A DNA stretch of 64,000 nucleotides from an uncultured Corynebacterium sp. Lineage in GTDB: Bacteria; Actinomycetota; Actinomycetes; Mycobacteriales; Mycobacteriaceae. Made by a program: the position numbers and the translations under genes. The notes under the pieces are model-generated. The model saw nothing but the letters and a program-made list of their open reading frames with translations. It did not search any database and was not told where the DNA came from. Shown here piece by piece: positions 35,107 to 43,439 of this stretch (the first letter of the stretch is position 1; the number at the start of each line of letters is the position of its first letter). Location: the NCBI RefSeq assembly GCF_946222985.1, contig NZ_CAMIFY010000008.1:1-64000 (forward strand), given 5' to 3'.

Positions 35107-36213
35107 TCACTGGTCGGACGAGTGCCCGTTCCATACCGCGTAGCGGTGGCGATGGTGTTCGGTGAATCCCAGGCCGCGGTAGAGGGCCACCCCGGCGTCG
35201 TTGTTGGCGACGACCTGCAGGTAGCACTCGTCGGCGCCGTTGTCGGCGCCCCAGTGCATCATGTGCAGGCCCATCAGGGTGCCCAGGCCGCGGCGGCGCA
35301 GGTCCGGGGCGACCTCGACGGCGGAAAAGCCCAGCCAGCGGCGGCCGTCGCCGGATTCGGTGAGCGTGCCGCGGGTGATGGCGACGGTGCGGGAAACGGT
35401 GCCGCCGGCTCCGTCATCCTCGTCGAGGACCAGGCGGCCGAAGGACATGCGGCCGTCGATGTCGTCGCGAAGCAACTGCAGCGCCCGACGCGGCAGGGCC
35501 CGGCCGCGGAAGTGATACAACGCCAACCATTCCTCGTCGGGCTGGTCGAGGACTTCCGCGCGGATGCCCGGCAGCGACTCCGGGGCCGTGGCGTCGGGGA
35601 GGTCGGCGGCGGAGCGGGTCATGACGATGATGTCCGGGCCCGTCTCCCACCCGTCGGCGGCGACGAGCTGTTCGGCCGGCCGGCAGATGCGGTCGGGCAC
35701 GGCGACGCGCACGGGCAAGCCGTGGCGGTCGTAGAAGGCGCGGATGTCGTCGAGCGGCACCGGCGAGGACCCGGCGCCCGGGCCGATGGGCAACGCCGAA
35801 TTGGACCGCTCGGTGATGCCGTCGCCGGCGCGCATGAGCCAATCACCCGCCCACGTGTGCTCGATGCCGGGAAACGCCTTGGCCGTGGCGGTTTCCACCG
35901 CGCGGATGTCGGAGTTGCGCACCACCTGATCGGGCAGCGCCTTGACCACCAGGAGCTTGTGCCCGGTGAAGTCGACGGGATCGGCGTCCGGCGGGGTGAC
36001 CACGAGGGGATCGAGGGAGTCGACCCGCCCGATGACGTCGGTGACCTTCTTGCCGGAGGCGGCGGCCTCGTCGGCGGTCAGCTCACGGCGGACGATGACG
36101 CGGCGGCCGACGGCGACCTCGCCCACGCCCCAGCGGGAGACGGGCAGGCCGTGAGTGGGGGAGCCTGGGGAGCCGGCGGAACCTGCGGCGTTCGGGTACT
36201 CGGGCAGGCTCAT
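35107..36213 (-). CDS. GNAT-family N-acetyltransferase
   Basis: A 368-aa protein. The N-terminal half includes a beta-rich region ([19 protein letters not shown]) and the C-terminal half is a GNAT domain with the acetyl-CoA loop [10 protein letters not shown] and the late [15 protein letters not shown]. The ATG overlaps the def stop (ATGA). Rv0428c of M. tuberculosis, also next to def, has the same order and size, from memory. Substrate unknown; coupling to peptide deformylase hints at N-terminal protein acetylation, but this is speculation. Confidence 0.82.
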   Translation of the reverse strand: MSLPEYPNAAGSAGSPGSPTHGLPVSRWGVGEVAVGRRVIVRRELTADEAAASGKKVTDVIGRVDSLDPLVVTPPDADPVDFTGHKLLVVKALPDQVVRNSDIRAVETATAKAFPGIEHTWAGDWLMRAGDGITERSNSALPIGPGAGSSPVPLDDIRAFYDRHGLPVRVAVPDRICRPAEQLVAADGWETGPDIIVMTRSAADLPDATAPESLPGIRAEVLDQPDEEWLALYHFRGRALPRRALQLLRDDIDGRMSFGRLVLDEDDGAGGTVSRTVAITRGTLTESGDGRRWLGFSAVEVAPDLRRRGLGTLMGLHMMHWGADNGADECYLQVVANNDAGVALYRGLGFTEHHRHRYAVWNGHSSDQ

Positions 36214-36830
36214 TCCTGGTCTCCGTCCCGGCCCTTGTCCAGCGCATCCGGCTCGTCGTGGCCGAAGGGATCCTCGTCGACGCCTGGGGTCCACGTGATG
36301 CCGCCGACGATCCACCCCTCGCGCTTGATCTCCTTCTTCGCCCGGCGCTTCCACCGGCCGGTGAGGACGTCGGTGTAGAGGAAGCCGTCGAGGTGGCCGA
36401 CCTCGTGCTGCAGGCAACGCGCCAGCAGGCCCGTGCCGACGACGGTGACTGGTTCACCGTGTTCGTCGAGGCCGGAGACGGTGGCGTGCTCGGCGCGGGC
36501 CGTCGGAAAGCTCAGGCCGGGCACCGACAGGCAACCCTCGTCGTCCGAACCGTCGTCCTCGGGCATGCCCTTGGGGATCTCCGAGGTGTCGAGCACGGGA
36601 TTGACGACGCACCCGCGCCGGAACTCGCCGGACTCGTCGGGGCAGTCGTAGACGAAAAGGCGCAGGTTGCGGCCGACCTGGTTGGCGGCCAGGCCCACGC
36701 CGTTGGCGGCGTCCATGGTCTCGTACATGTCCGCGATGAGCCCCGCGAGATCGGCGACGTCGCCGGTGACCGGCTCGGTCGGGGTGTGCAGCACGGGATC
36801 GCCGCAGACGACGATGGGCAGGATGGTCAT
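36210..36830 (-). CDS. def: Peptide deformylase (Def)
   Basis: Removes the formyl group from nascent proteins. The 206-aa enzyme shows the three family motifs: [18 protein letters not shown] with the metal Cys, and QHEVGHLDG with the HEXXH metal site. The C-terminal 40 residues are a charged tail typical of actinobacterial forms. A TAGGAT box ends 6 nt before the ATG on this strand and no ribosome-binding site is present, so the mRNA is probably leaderless. Confidence 0.95.
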   Translation of the reverse strand: MTILPIVVCGDPVLHTPTEPVTGDVADLAGLIADMYETMDAANGVGLAANQVGRNLRLFVYDCPDESGEFRRGCVVNPVLDTSEIPKGMPEDDGSDDEGCLSVPGLSFPTARAEHATVSGLDEHGEPVTVVGTGLLARCLQHEVGHLDGFLYTDVLTGRWKRRAKKEIKREGWIVGGITWTPGVDEDPFGHDEPDALDKGRDGDQE

Positions 36831-36836
36831 GGGGGA

Positions 36837-36842
36837 ATCCTA
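36837..36842 (-). promoter_or_regulatory. -10 box of a probable leaderless def promoter
   Basis: TAGGAT (minus strand) ends 6 nt upstream of ATG 36830; TTCGGG is a possible -35 box with an 18-nt spacer. It is back to back with the leaderless-type promoter of the DUF3263 gene. Confidence 0.5.
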
Positions 36843-36890
36843 CGCGGCGCCGGTCGGCGGCCCGAAGGCACCGGGGCGGGTGGCCGTGCT

Positions 36891-36896
36891 TAAGGT
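36891..36896 (+). promoter_or_regulatory. -10 box of a probable leaderless promoter (DUF3263 gene)
   Basis: TAAGGT ends 6 nt before ATG 36903, the same geometry as for def and the Nudix gene. GAAGG directly before the ATG is too close to act as a ribosome-binding site. Confidence 0.4.
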
Positions 36897-36902
36897 GAAG
36901 GG

Positions 36903-37136
36903 ATGGACGGGGCAGAGGATTTCCTCCGGCGGGCGCTGGAGTTCGAGCGCCGCTGGGCGATGATCGTGCGCCGCGGGCCCAGGCAGGCGGGGCGCCGCGA
37001 GGAGGCGATCCGCGAGGAGTTCGGCATGGGTGCGGTGCGCTACCACCAGCGCCTGAATCTGCTGCTCGACACCGCGGAGGCCGAGGCCGCCGATCCGGTC
37101 ACCGTGCATCGGCTGCAGAGGCTTCGCGACGGCTGA
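36903..37136 (+). CDS. DUF3263 family small protein
   Basis: A 77-aa, Arg/Glu-rich helical protein that begins MDGAEDFLRRALEFERRW and contains AIREEFGMGAVRYHQRLNLLLD, a helix-turn-helix-like arrangement. It matches DUF3263, whose mycobacterial member (Rv0430) also sits between def and a LytR_C gene. DNA binding is possible from composition; function is not known. Confidence 0.82.
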   Translation: MDGAEDFLRRALEFERRWAMIVRRGPRQAGRREEAIREEFGMGAVRYHQRLNLLLDTAEAEAADPVTVHRLQRLRDG

Positions 37137-37159
37137 TGGGCGAGAGTCTCAACCTCTAC

Positions 37160-37188
37160 TTAACAGTTGGGCTTCGGATCGTTACGAT
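37160..37188 (+). promoter_or_regulatory. Promoter of the LytR_C gene, leaderless
   Basis: TTAACA (37160-37165) and TACGAT (37183-37188) are 17 nt apart, close to the sigma-A consensus. GTG 37195 lies 6 nt after the -10 box and has no ribosome-binding site. Confidence 0.65.
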
Positions 37189-37194
37189 GGTGGG

Positions 37195-37965
37195 GTGACC
37201 GACGTGAATTCCCAGTCCAACGTTCCCCGCCCCGGACGACACCGCAATCCCGACGAGCCGGACGACGTCCGCGCCGCCGCGGGCACCGGCGTCGGTGCCG
37301 CCTACGACGATGACGCCGACTTGCACGGCGCCCACTCGGCGGCCGCCCCGGTCGACTCCGGCGGTGGCATGCCCCTGCGCGGCCTGGCGATGATCTGCAT
37401 CTTCATCGGCGTCTGCCTGATGGGCTGGGGCCTCTACGCCTGGACCTCCGGCGGCGACGATTCGGGCGACGGCTCCGAGGGCGGCGACACCGTCGCCGAG
37501 GCCCCGGCGGACGACGCCGGCGATCGCCCGGCCGGCGAGCAGCCCGCCGTGGCGCCCGACGGCCGCCCCGACGCGGGCGCGCCCCCGGCGGCCCCGGCTC
37601 CGGGCGCCTCCGAGGCCCCGGGTGCACCGGCCGCTCCGGCACCGGGCGCGGAGGGCGAGATCCGTCGCGCGGACTTCCCCGTCACCGTGCTCAACAACTC
37701 CCCGGAACCGGGTCTGGCCTCGGGCGTCTCCGACGACCTCGCCGCCGAGGGCTGGGGCCGCGGCGAGACCGGCAACGCCCCCGAGGGCCAGTACGGCGTG
37801 TGGCAGGAAACCACCGTCCATTACACCGAGGGCAACGACGCCGAGCGCGCAGCCGCCGAGGAGATCGCGCGCGAGCGCGGCTGGCGCGTGGAACCGCGTC
37901 GCCCGGAGATGGCCGACGTGCCCGGCGGCATCGTCGTGGTCACCGCCGTCGACGCCCGCGGCTGA
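37195..37965 (+). CDS. LytR C-terminal domain protein, membrane anchored
   Basis: A 256-aa protein: a cytoplasmic N-terminus of about 60 residues (PRPGRHRNPDEPDD), one membrane span near 65-82 (MICIFIGVCLMGWGLYAW), a Gly/Pro/Ala-rich extracytoplasmic linker (90-155) and a LytR_C domain (about 160-256) that opens DFPVTVLNNSPEPGLASGV. LytR_C domains accompany cell-wall glycopolymer ligases but are also found alone. The order def-DUF3263-LytR_C matches M. tuberculosis (Rv0429c-Rv0431). Confidence 0.83.
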   Translation: MTDVNSQSNVPRPGRHRNPDEPDDVRAAAGTGVGAAYDDDADLHGAHSAAAPVDSGGGMPLRGLAMICIFIGVCLMGWGLYAWTSGGDDSGDGSEGGDTVAEAPADDAGDRPAGEQPAVAPDGRPDAGAPPAAPAPGASEAPGAPAAPAPGAEGEIRRADFPVTVLNNSPEPGLASGVSDDLAAEGWGRGETGNAPEGQYGVWQETTVHYTEGNDAERAAAEEIARERGWRVEPRRPEMADVPGGIVVVTAVDARG

Positions 37966-38060
37966 CCTCCGGCGCACGGTCTGCGGGGCGGCCTAGTAGT
38001 CTGTGCGGGCCACCCGGCAGCCACGCCCCCGCCTCGACGATCGATGGAGAACCCCGCCCG

Positions 38061-38627
38061 ATGAAGCCCCGCATCAACCGCACCGCCCCCGCACTTTTCG
38101 CTCTCGCGGCGTCGGCGTTGACCCTCGTGGCCTGCGGTGCGGCCGATGAGGGGACGGCCGAGGCGGAGGCCACCGAGACGTCGGCGGCGGTCAGCGTCGA
38201 CCCCGACGCACCCGAGCTCGACGAGAACGAGGGGGCGTACAACTTCCTGCTTCTCGACGACGACGGCCGCTCTCACATCCTCGGCCACGTCCGCGTGATG
38301 TCCTCGGGAGATTGGCTGGGCCTGTCCGACGGCGACGTGGAGTTCACCGCCCTCGACGACGGCGAGTACCGCGTCATCGCCCGCGGCGCCTCCGGGTGCC
38401 CCGGCGTCGGCGAAACCACCGACGACGGTCTCGGCGTCATCGGTGAAATCCACGCCGACTCCGGCGCCGCGAAGGTGTGGGGGACGCCCGTGGAATCCGA
38501 GGTCGAATCGTTCGCCACCGTCGTGCTCGCCGACTCCGACGACGAGGTCCTGTCCTGCGGCAAGGCCGTCGATTGGACGGAACCGTCCACGTCGGCGGCC
38601 GCGTCGTCGACCACGGCGGCGTCGTGA
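38061..38627 (+). CDS. Lipoprotein, possibly a metal-free SOD-like protein
   Basis: A 188-aa predicted lipoprotein with lipobox LVAC near residue 20. The mature part is short, beta-rich in appearance and ends in a Ser/Ala/Thr tail. The gene occupies the place of sodC in the mycobacterial order. Two spaced cysteines (ASGCPG and LSCGKAV) resemble the conserved Cu/Zn-SOD disulfide (GxC and ACG), but the histidines that bind copper and zinc are not there. SOD activity is therefore unlikely. Homology is a suggestion from position and cysteine pattern. Confidence 0.65.
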   Translation: MKPRINRTAPALFALAASALTLVACGAADEGTAEAEATETSAAVSVDPDAPELDENEGAYNFLLLDDDGRSHILGHVRVMSSGDWLGLSDGDVEFTALDDGEYRVIARGASGCPGVGETTDDGLGVIGEIHADSGAAKVWGTPVESEVESFATVVLADSDDEVLSCGKAVDWTEPSTSAAASSTTAAS

Positions 38628-38663
38628 AGCATGCACGACCTCCGCATGTGATGAAATAGGCCA

Positions 38664-39860
38664 ATGAGCGAAGAATTCGTCGGCTCGCCCCGACCGACCC
38701 TGGGCGTCGAGTGGGAGATCGCATTCGTCGATCGCACCACCCGCGACCTGGTGCCGTGTGCGTCGGAGGCGCTGGAGATCATCGAGTCCACGCACCCGGA
38801 CCACCGCATCCAGCGTGAATTCCTCGCCAACACCCTCGAGCTGGTCACCGGGGTGTGCGACACCGTCCCCGACGCCATGGCCGACCTCGGCGAGCAGCTG
38901 TCGCTGGTGCGCGGCGCCGCCGAGAAGCTCGGCGTCGACGTGTGGTCCTCCGGTTCGCATCCCTTCGCCCGCGGCACGGACCTCGAGGTCAGCGAGAAGT
39001 CGACGTACAACGAGATCATCGCCCGCACCCAGTGGTGGGGCCGCCAGATGCTGATCTGGGGCGTCCACGTCCACGTCGGCGTGCGCGACGATTCGCGCGT
39101 GTGGCCGATCATCAACGCCCTGCTGACCAACCTGCCGCATTTCCTGGCGCTGTCGGCGTCGTCGCCGGCGTGGAACGGCCAGGACATGGGCTACGCCTCC
39201 AACCGGACGATGCTCTACCGCCAGCTGCCCACAGCCGGGCTGCCGCCGGACGTCGGCGACTGGGAGTCGTGGCGGGCGTACATGCACGACCAGTCCGTCT
39301 CCGGCGTGATCAACCACACCGGGTCGATGCACATCGACATCCGCCCGGCCTCGAAGTACGGCACCATCGAGGTCCGCGTCGCCGACGCGACGTCGAACAT
39401 GCGGGAGCTGGCGGCCATCGTGGCCCTGACGCACTGCCTGGTCGTGCATTACGACGAAATGCTCGACCGCGGTGCCGACCTGCCGTCCCTGCAGTACTGG
39501 CACAACGACGAAAACAAGTGGCGCGCCTGCCGGTACGGCATGGACGCCCTGATCATCGTCGACCGCGACACCAACGAACGCTGGGTCAAGGACGACCTCG
39601 GGGACCTGCTGACCACGCTCGAACCCATCGCCGAGCGCCTCGGGTGCGCCGACGAGCTGCGCGGCGTGCGCGACATCGTCCGCGGCGGCGCCGGCTACGA
39701 GCGGCAGCGCCGGGCGGCCGAGACCGCGGGCGCGTTGCCGTCGCTGACCAGCGAGCCCGACGTGCTCGCCGTCGAAGCCGACCTCGGGCACAGCCCGTGG
39801 GTCGCGGCCGTGGATCTCGCCGTACGCGAGATGGCCGCCGGCCGGCCCCTGGAGGGGTAG
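38664..39860 (+). CDS. Glutamate-cysteine ligase family protein (YbdK type carboxylate-amine ligase)
   Basis: A 398-aa member of the GCS2 family: [13 protein letters not shown] at the N-terminus, [12 protein letters not shown] in the centre and [21 protein letters not shown]. These match the YbdK/EgtA-like ligases that join an amino acid to glutamate using ATP. Corynebacteria make mycothiol rather than glutathione, so the product is uncertain; E. coli YbdK has only weak gamma-glutamylcysteine synthetase activity. The mycobacterial equivalent (Rv0433) follows sodC. Confidence 0.85.
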   Translation: MSEEFVGSPRPTLGVEWEIAFVDRTTRDLVPCASEALEIIESTHPDHRIQREFLANTLELVTGVCDTVPDAMADLGEQLSLVRGAAEKLGVDVWSSGSHPFARGTDLEVSEKSTYNEIIARTQWWGRQMLIWGVHVHVGVRDDSRVWPIINALLTNLPHFLALSASSPAWNGQDMGYASNRTMLYRQLPTAGLPPDVGDWESWRAYMHDQSVSGVINHTGSMHIDIRPASKYGTIEVRVADATSNMRELAAIVALTHCLVVHYDEMLDRGADLPSLQYWHNDENKWRACRYGMDALIIVDRDTNERWVKDDLGDLLTTLEPIAERLGCADELRGVRDIVRGGAGYERQRRAAETAGALPSLTSEPDVLAVEADLGHSPWVAAVDLAVREMAAGRPLEG

Positions 39861-39895
39861 CGGCGGGTCGGTCGGGCCGGGTCAGCAGCGCAGGG

Positions 39896-40252
39896 TCAGT
39901 CGCGCGGGTTGTTCACGTCGTCGCGGGAGAGGTGGTCGTGGTCGACGAGCCCCTCCTTCTGCACGATGTGGCCGATGCGGTTGCCGATGATGGGCGACGT
40001 CATCAGCGCGAACAGCAGGATGAGAATCAGCATGCTCAGATCGCCGTTGACGGTGACGTCGCCGCCACCGTTGGCGAAGATGTGGAGCACGGTGCCGGCC
40101 AGCGTCAGCGTCAGACCGAGGGTCTGCGGCTTCGTCGACGCGTGCATGCGGCCGATGGTGTCGCGGAAACGGACCAGACCGATGGCCGTCGCCAAGCAGA
40201 ACAGGGCGCCCGAGATGATGAGGGCGACGGAGATGACGTCCACGATCAGCAT
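39896..40252 (-). CDS. mrpG: Na+/H+ antiporter subunit MrpG
   Basis: Last subunit of the Mrp antiporter, 118 aa, three membrane spans. The family segment GLVRFRDTIGRMHASTKPQTLG is present as RFRDTIGRMHA and STKPQTLG. Its ATG overlaps the mrpF stop (ATGA). The C-terminus is an acidic cytoplasmic tail. Confidence 0.92.
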   Translation of the reverse strand: MLIVDVISVALIISGALFCLATAIGLVRFRDTIGRMHASTKPQTLGLTLTLAGTVLHIFANGGGDVTVNGDLSMLILILLFALMTSPIIGNRIGHIVQKEGLVDHDHLSRDDVNNPRD

Positions 40253-40647
40253 CAGAAATGATCCTCCTTCTCGTCGACGTGCTTGAGATCGGCCTGCCGG
40301 GCGGCGTCACTGACCGCATCGCGCGTGGCCTGCCGCGACGCCTCGCGGGAACTGGAGCGCACCGCGACCGTCGTTCGCTTGTCCGGCACGCGGAAACGCG
40401 CCACCGACAGCGAGGAAATGAACCCGAGCAATGCGATGACCAGCATCGCGTAAGCCACCGACGTGTCCATCGACCAGGCGATGTAGGCGGCCAGCATGCC
40501 CTGGGACATCGCGATGAGCGACTCGAGGCTGATCAACCGGTCCAGCGAATTCGGCCCCGCGAGCAGGCGCCCGAGCGTGATCAGCGCGGCGGCGAAGTAG
40601 ATGCTCGCCGCCACGGCCAGCAGGATGTTGTAGATGTGCGGGTCCAT
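40252..40647 (-). CDS. mrpF: Na+/H+ antiporter subunit MrpF
   Basis: A 131-aa subunit with three spans in the first 85 residues; GPNSLDRLISLESL corresponds to the family GPtxaDRvvAld motif. The C-terminal 45 residues form a charged cytoplasmic tail (REASRQATRDAVSDAARQAD) longer than in Bacillus MrpF. Overlaps mrpE and mrpG by 1-4 nt. Confidence 0.91.
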   Translation of the reverse strand: MDPHIYNILLAVAASIYFAAALITLGRLLAGPNSLDRLISLESLIAMSQGMLAAYIAWSMDTSVAYAMLVIALLGFISSLSVARFRVPDKRTTVAVRSSSREASRQATRDAVSDAARQADLKHVDEKEDHF

Positions 40648-41267
40648 CAGATGTCCTCCTGCCCGTCCTGCACGACGGCGTGGTCGTGGCCGAGGGAGCC
40701 GGCCGAATCGGACTTGTCCAGGTCCCGGTTCTCGAAGGCCTTGATCACCTGGCGCTCGAGGCGCCCCAACTGCCGCACCGTGCGATCGATGCGGCCCGTC
40801 GACGAACCGTCGAGCAGGTGCATGATCACCGTCTGACGGCGATTGTCGATGTCGACGACCAGGCCGCCGGGCTGCAGGTTGATCAGCGCGATCGCCGACG
40901 CCAGGGTCAGGTCGTCGCGCGTGCGCATCGGGATCTCCACCGCCGCGCTCGGCGGCGGGTCCTCACGGCGGATCGCCAGCCACGCGACGGTGAACGACGC
41001 GACGACGAAGTCCACGAAGAACGTCGCGAACAGCTTGATCATCGCCGGCCAATTCACGTCGATGTCGCTGACGGGCACGCTGGGCATGGGGGTGAAGATC
41101 GAGATCAGCGTCGCCACGGCGATGCCGCCGAAGAGGTTCGCCCACGTCAGCTCGCCCCACAGCAGCTGCCACATGACGATGATCCACACGAACAGGATCA
41201 GCGACGGCCGCTCGCGGCGGCGCCGCTCGCGCCTGGCGCTGACCCGGTCGTTCTTGTCGTCGGTCAT
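40647..41267 (-). CDS. mrpE: Na+/H+ antiporter subunit MrpE
   Basis: A 206-aa subunit with an Arg-rich N-terminus, two or three spans (about 22-75 and 75-100) and the family stretch LTLASAIALINLQPGGLVVDID near the middle. The C-terminal extension (about 155-206) is charged. ATG overlaps the mrpD stop (ATGA). Confidence 0.91.
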   Translation of the reverse strand: MTDDKNDRVSARRERRRRERPSLILFVWIIVMWQLLWGELTWANLFGGIAVATLISIFTPMPSVPVSDIDVNWPAMIKLFATFFVDFVVASFTVAWLAIRREDPPPSAAVEIPMRTRDDLTLASAIALINLQPGGLVVDIDNRRQTVIMHLLDGSSTGRIDRTVRQLGRLERQVIKAFENRDLDKSDSAGSLGHDHAVVQDGQEDI

Positions 41268-42952
41268 CGGTCGGCCTCCTCGTCCGATGCTCCCGCGGGA
41301 TCGGACTCGTCTCCGGTGGGATCGAGCGTACGGCCCGGCTCGGGCAGATGGATCTCGTCTTCGGTGTTCGCCACGCCCAACACCGCCGCGCGGTAGCCGT
41401 TGACGTCGGAGACGTTGGCGGCGGCGCGGTCGGAGACGATGGACAGCGGGCCGGCCAGCACGCTGACCGCCACCGACGCGGCGACGAGGAACACGGTGGG
41501 GGCGACCATGCCGAAGGGCATGCGGCCGACGTCCTCGCGCTCCTCCAGCGACACCACGCGGGTGTTCTCGCGCAGCGGCGAGACGCGGGCCAGCGCGGTG
41601 TCGCCCTCGGGGGCGTCGGAGCGGTCGCGCCAGAAGGCCTTCGACCACACGATCACCATGGTGTACAGCGTCAGCAGCGAGGTGACGACCGCACCGCCGA
41701 CGAGCACCCAGGCCGTGAACGACCCGTCCTGGGCGCCGGCCTCGATGAGCATGATCTTGCCCAGGAAGCCCGAGAACGGCGGGATGCCGCCCAGGTTGAG
41801 CGCCGGCACGAGATAGAGCAGCGCCAGAAGTGGCGAGGCCTTGGCCAGGCCGCCCAGCCGCCGCAGCGACGAGGACCCGGCCTGGCGTTCGATCAGTCCC
41901 ACCACCAGGAACAGCGCCGTCTGCACGAGAATGTGGTGGACCATGTAGAAGATGGCGCCGGACAGGCCCAGCTCGTTGCCCAGGGCGATGCCGAAGATCA
42001 TGTAGCCGATGTGCGACACCAGGGTGAACGACAGCAATCGCTTGATGTCGTTCTGCGCCATGGCGCCGAGGATGCCCATGATCATCGTCGCCAAGCCGGC
42101 CCACATCAGCACCCCGTCGAGGGCGCCGTCGGGGAACATCACCGAGCGCGCCCGCATGATGGCGTAGACGCCGACCTTGGTCAACAGGCCCGCGAAGACC
42201 GCGGTGACCATCGACGGGGCGGTGGGGTAGGAGTCCGGCAGCCACGACGACAGTGGGAACACCGCCGCCTTCACGGCGAAGGCGACGAGCAGCACCGCGA
42301 AGATCGCCGTGCGCGTGCCCGACGGCAGCCCCTCCATGCGGATGGAGACGTGGGCGAAGTTGACCGTGCCCACCGACGCGTAGATGAAGCCGATGGCCAT
42401 GAGGAACACCATCGACGACAGGAGGTTGACCATCACGTAGCTGACGCCGGCGCGGATGCGCGACGCCGAGGCGCCCAGGGTCAACAGCACGTACGACGCC
42501 AGCAGCAACACCTCGAAACCGACGTACATGTTGAACAGGTCGCCGGCCAGGAAGGCCATGGACACGCCCATGTTGAGCAGCATGTACGTGGGCACGAACA
42601 CCGAAATCGGGTCGTCGTCGTCACCGTCGCGGATGCCCTGTCCGATGCCGAACCAGTGGACGGCGAAGAGGACGAGCTGGGAGACGGCGATCATCACCGT
42701 CGACAAGCCGTCGGCGACCAGGGTGATGCCGATCGGCGAATTCCATGCGCCGACCTGCACCGTGTGGATGCCGTTGTCCTGCACGAGGTAGACCAGCCAC
42801 ACCGACAGGATCAACAGCAGGAGCAGGGCAGCCATGCTCAGCAGCTGCTGCAGGCGCGGGCGCCGCGAGAACAGCAGCGCCAGCCCGGCGGTGACCGCCG
42901 GGATGAGCACCGGCATGGGGATGAGGAAGAGGATCAGTTGTTCAGTCGTCAC
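41264..42952 (-). CDS. mrpD: Na+/H+ antiporter subunit MrpD
   Basis: A 562-aa NuoN/NuoM-like subunit with about 14 spans and the proton-path residues of this family, for example Glu in MYVGFEVLLLASY and Lys in FAVKAAVFPLSSWLPDSYPTAPS. GTG 42952 overlaps the end of mrpC by 11 nt and has GGAGGAGG 8-9 nt upstream, within mrpC. An acidic cytoplasmic tail (GDESDPAGASDEEADR) ends the protein. Confidence 0.93.
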   Translation of the reverse strand: MTTEQLILFLIPMPVLIPAVTAGLALLFSRRPRLQQLLSMAALLLLLILSVWLVYLVQDNGIHTVQVGAWNSPIGITLVADGLSTVMIAVSQLVLFAVHWFGIGQGIRDGDDDDPISVFVPTYMLLNMGVSMAFLAGDLFNMYVGFEVLLLASYVLLTLGASASRIRAGVSYVMVNLLSSMVFLMAIGFIYASVGTVNFAHVSIRMEGLPSGTRTAIFAVLLVAFAVKAAVFPLSSWLPDSYPTAPSMVTAVFAGLLTKVGVYAIMRARSVMFPDGALDGVLMWAGLATMIMGILGAMAQNDIKRLLSFTLVSHIGYMIFGIALGNELGLSGAIFYMVHHILVQTALFLVVGLIERQAGSSSLRRLGGLAKASPLLALLYLVPALNLGGIPPFSGFLGKIMLIEAGAQDGSFTAWVLVGGAVVTSLLTLYTMVIVWSKAFWRDRSDAPEGDTALARVSPLRENTRVVSLEEREDVGRMPFGMVAPTVFLVAASVAVSVLAGPLSIVSDRAAANVSDVNGYRAAVLGVANTEDEIHLPEPGRTLDPTGDESDPAGASDEEADR

Positions 42953-43439
42953 CGGAAACGTCCTCCTCCACTGGCTTCTCGAAGCTGTCGGGGCCGAACT
43001 GGTCGCCGGCCTCCGTGGGGCGGCCCGTGGTCGGGTCGTCCGAGCGGTCATGGTCGGGGGCCGCGGACGGGTCGTCCGGGCGCCGCTGCGCGACGAACTG
43101 GTCCTCTCGGTCGTCCTGGACGTGGTCGCCGACGCGGTAGCGGTGCTGGCGGTAGGCCAGCGCCAGCAGGAACGCGGCGATGCCCATCGTGATCACGATG
43201 GAGGTCAGCACGAACGCCTGCGGCAGCGGGTCCGCCGTCTCCTCGTACGGGGCCGAGGTGCGTCCCCAGATGGGCGGGGAACCCGGTCCGCCGCCGCCGA
43301 TGACGATGAGGAGGTTGATGCCGTTGCCGATCAGCAGCGCTCCCATGAGCATCTTGGTCATCGCGCGGTCGAGGAACAGGTAGACGCCCGTGGAAATGAG
43401 CACGGCCACCGTCGCCAGCAAAACGAAGTTGATGATCAC
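42942..43439 (-). CDS. mrpC: Na+/H+ antiporter subunit MrpC
   Basis: A 165-aa NuoK-like subunit, three spans in the first 105 residues: MGALLIGNGINLLIV and DPLPQAFVLTSIVI are family segments. The last 60 residues are a charged cytoplasmic tail. GTG 43439 overlaps the TGA of mrpA. Confidence 0.92.
   Translation of the reverse strand: MIINFVLLATVAVLISTGVYLFLDRAMTKMLMGALLIGNGINLLIVIGGGGPGSPPIWGRTSAPYEETADPLPQAFVLTSIVITMGIAAFLLALAYRQHRYRVGDHVQDDREDQFVAQRRPDDPSAAPDHDRSDDPTTGRPTEAGDQFGPDSFEKPVEEDVSGDD

Noticed and set aside
36903..37136. DUF3263 gene as a spurious frame
   Set aside because: Kept as real: the protein matches the family by composition and its position between def and the LytR_C gene is conserved in mycobacteria as I recall.
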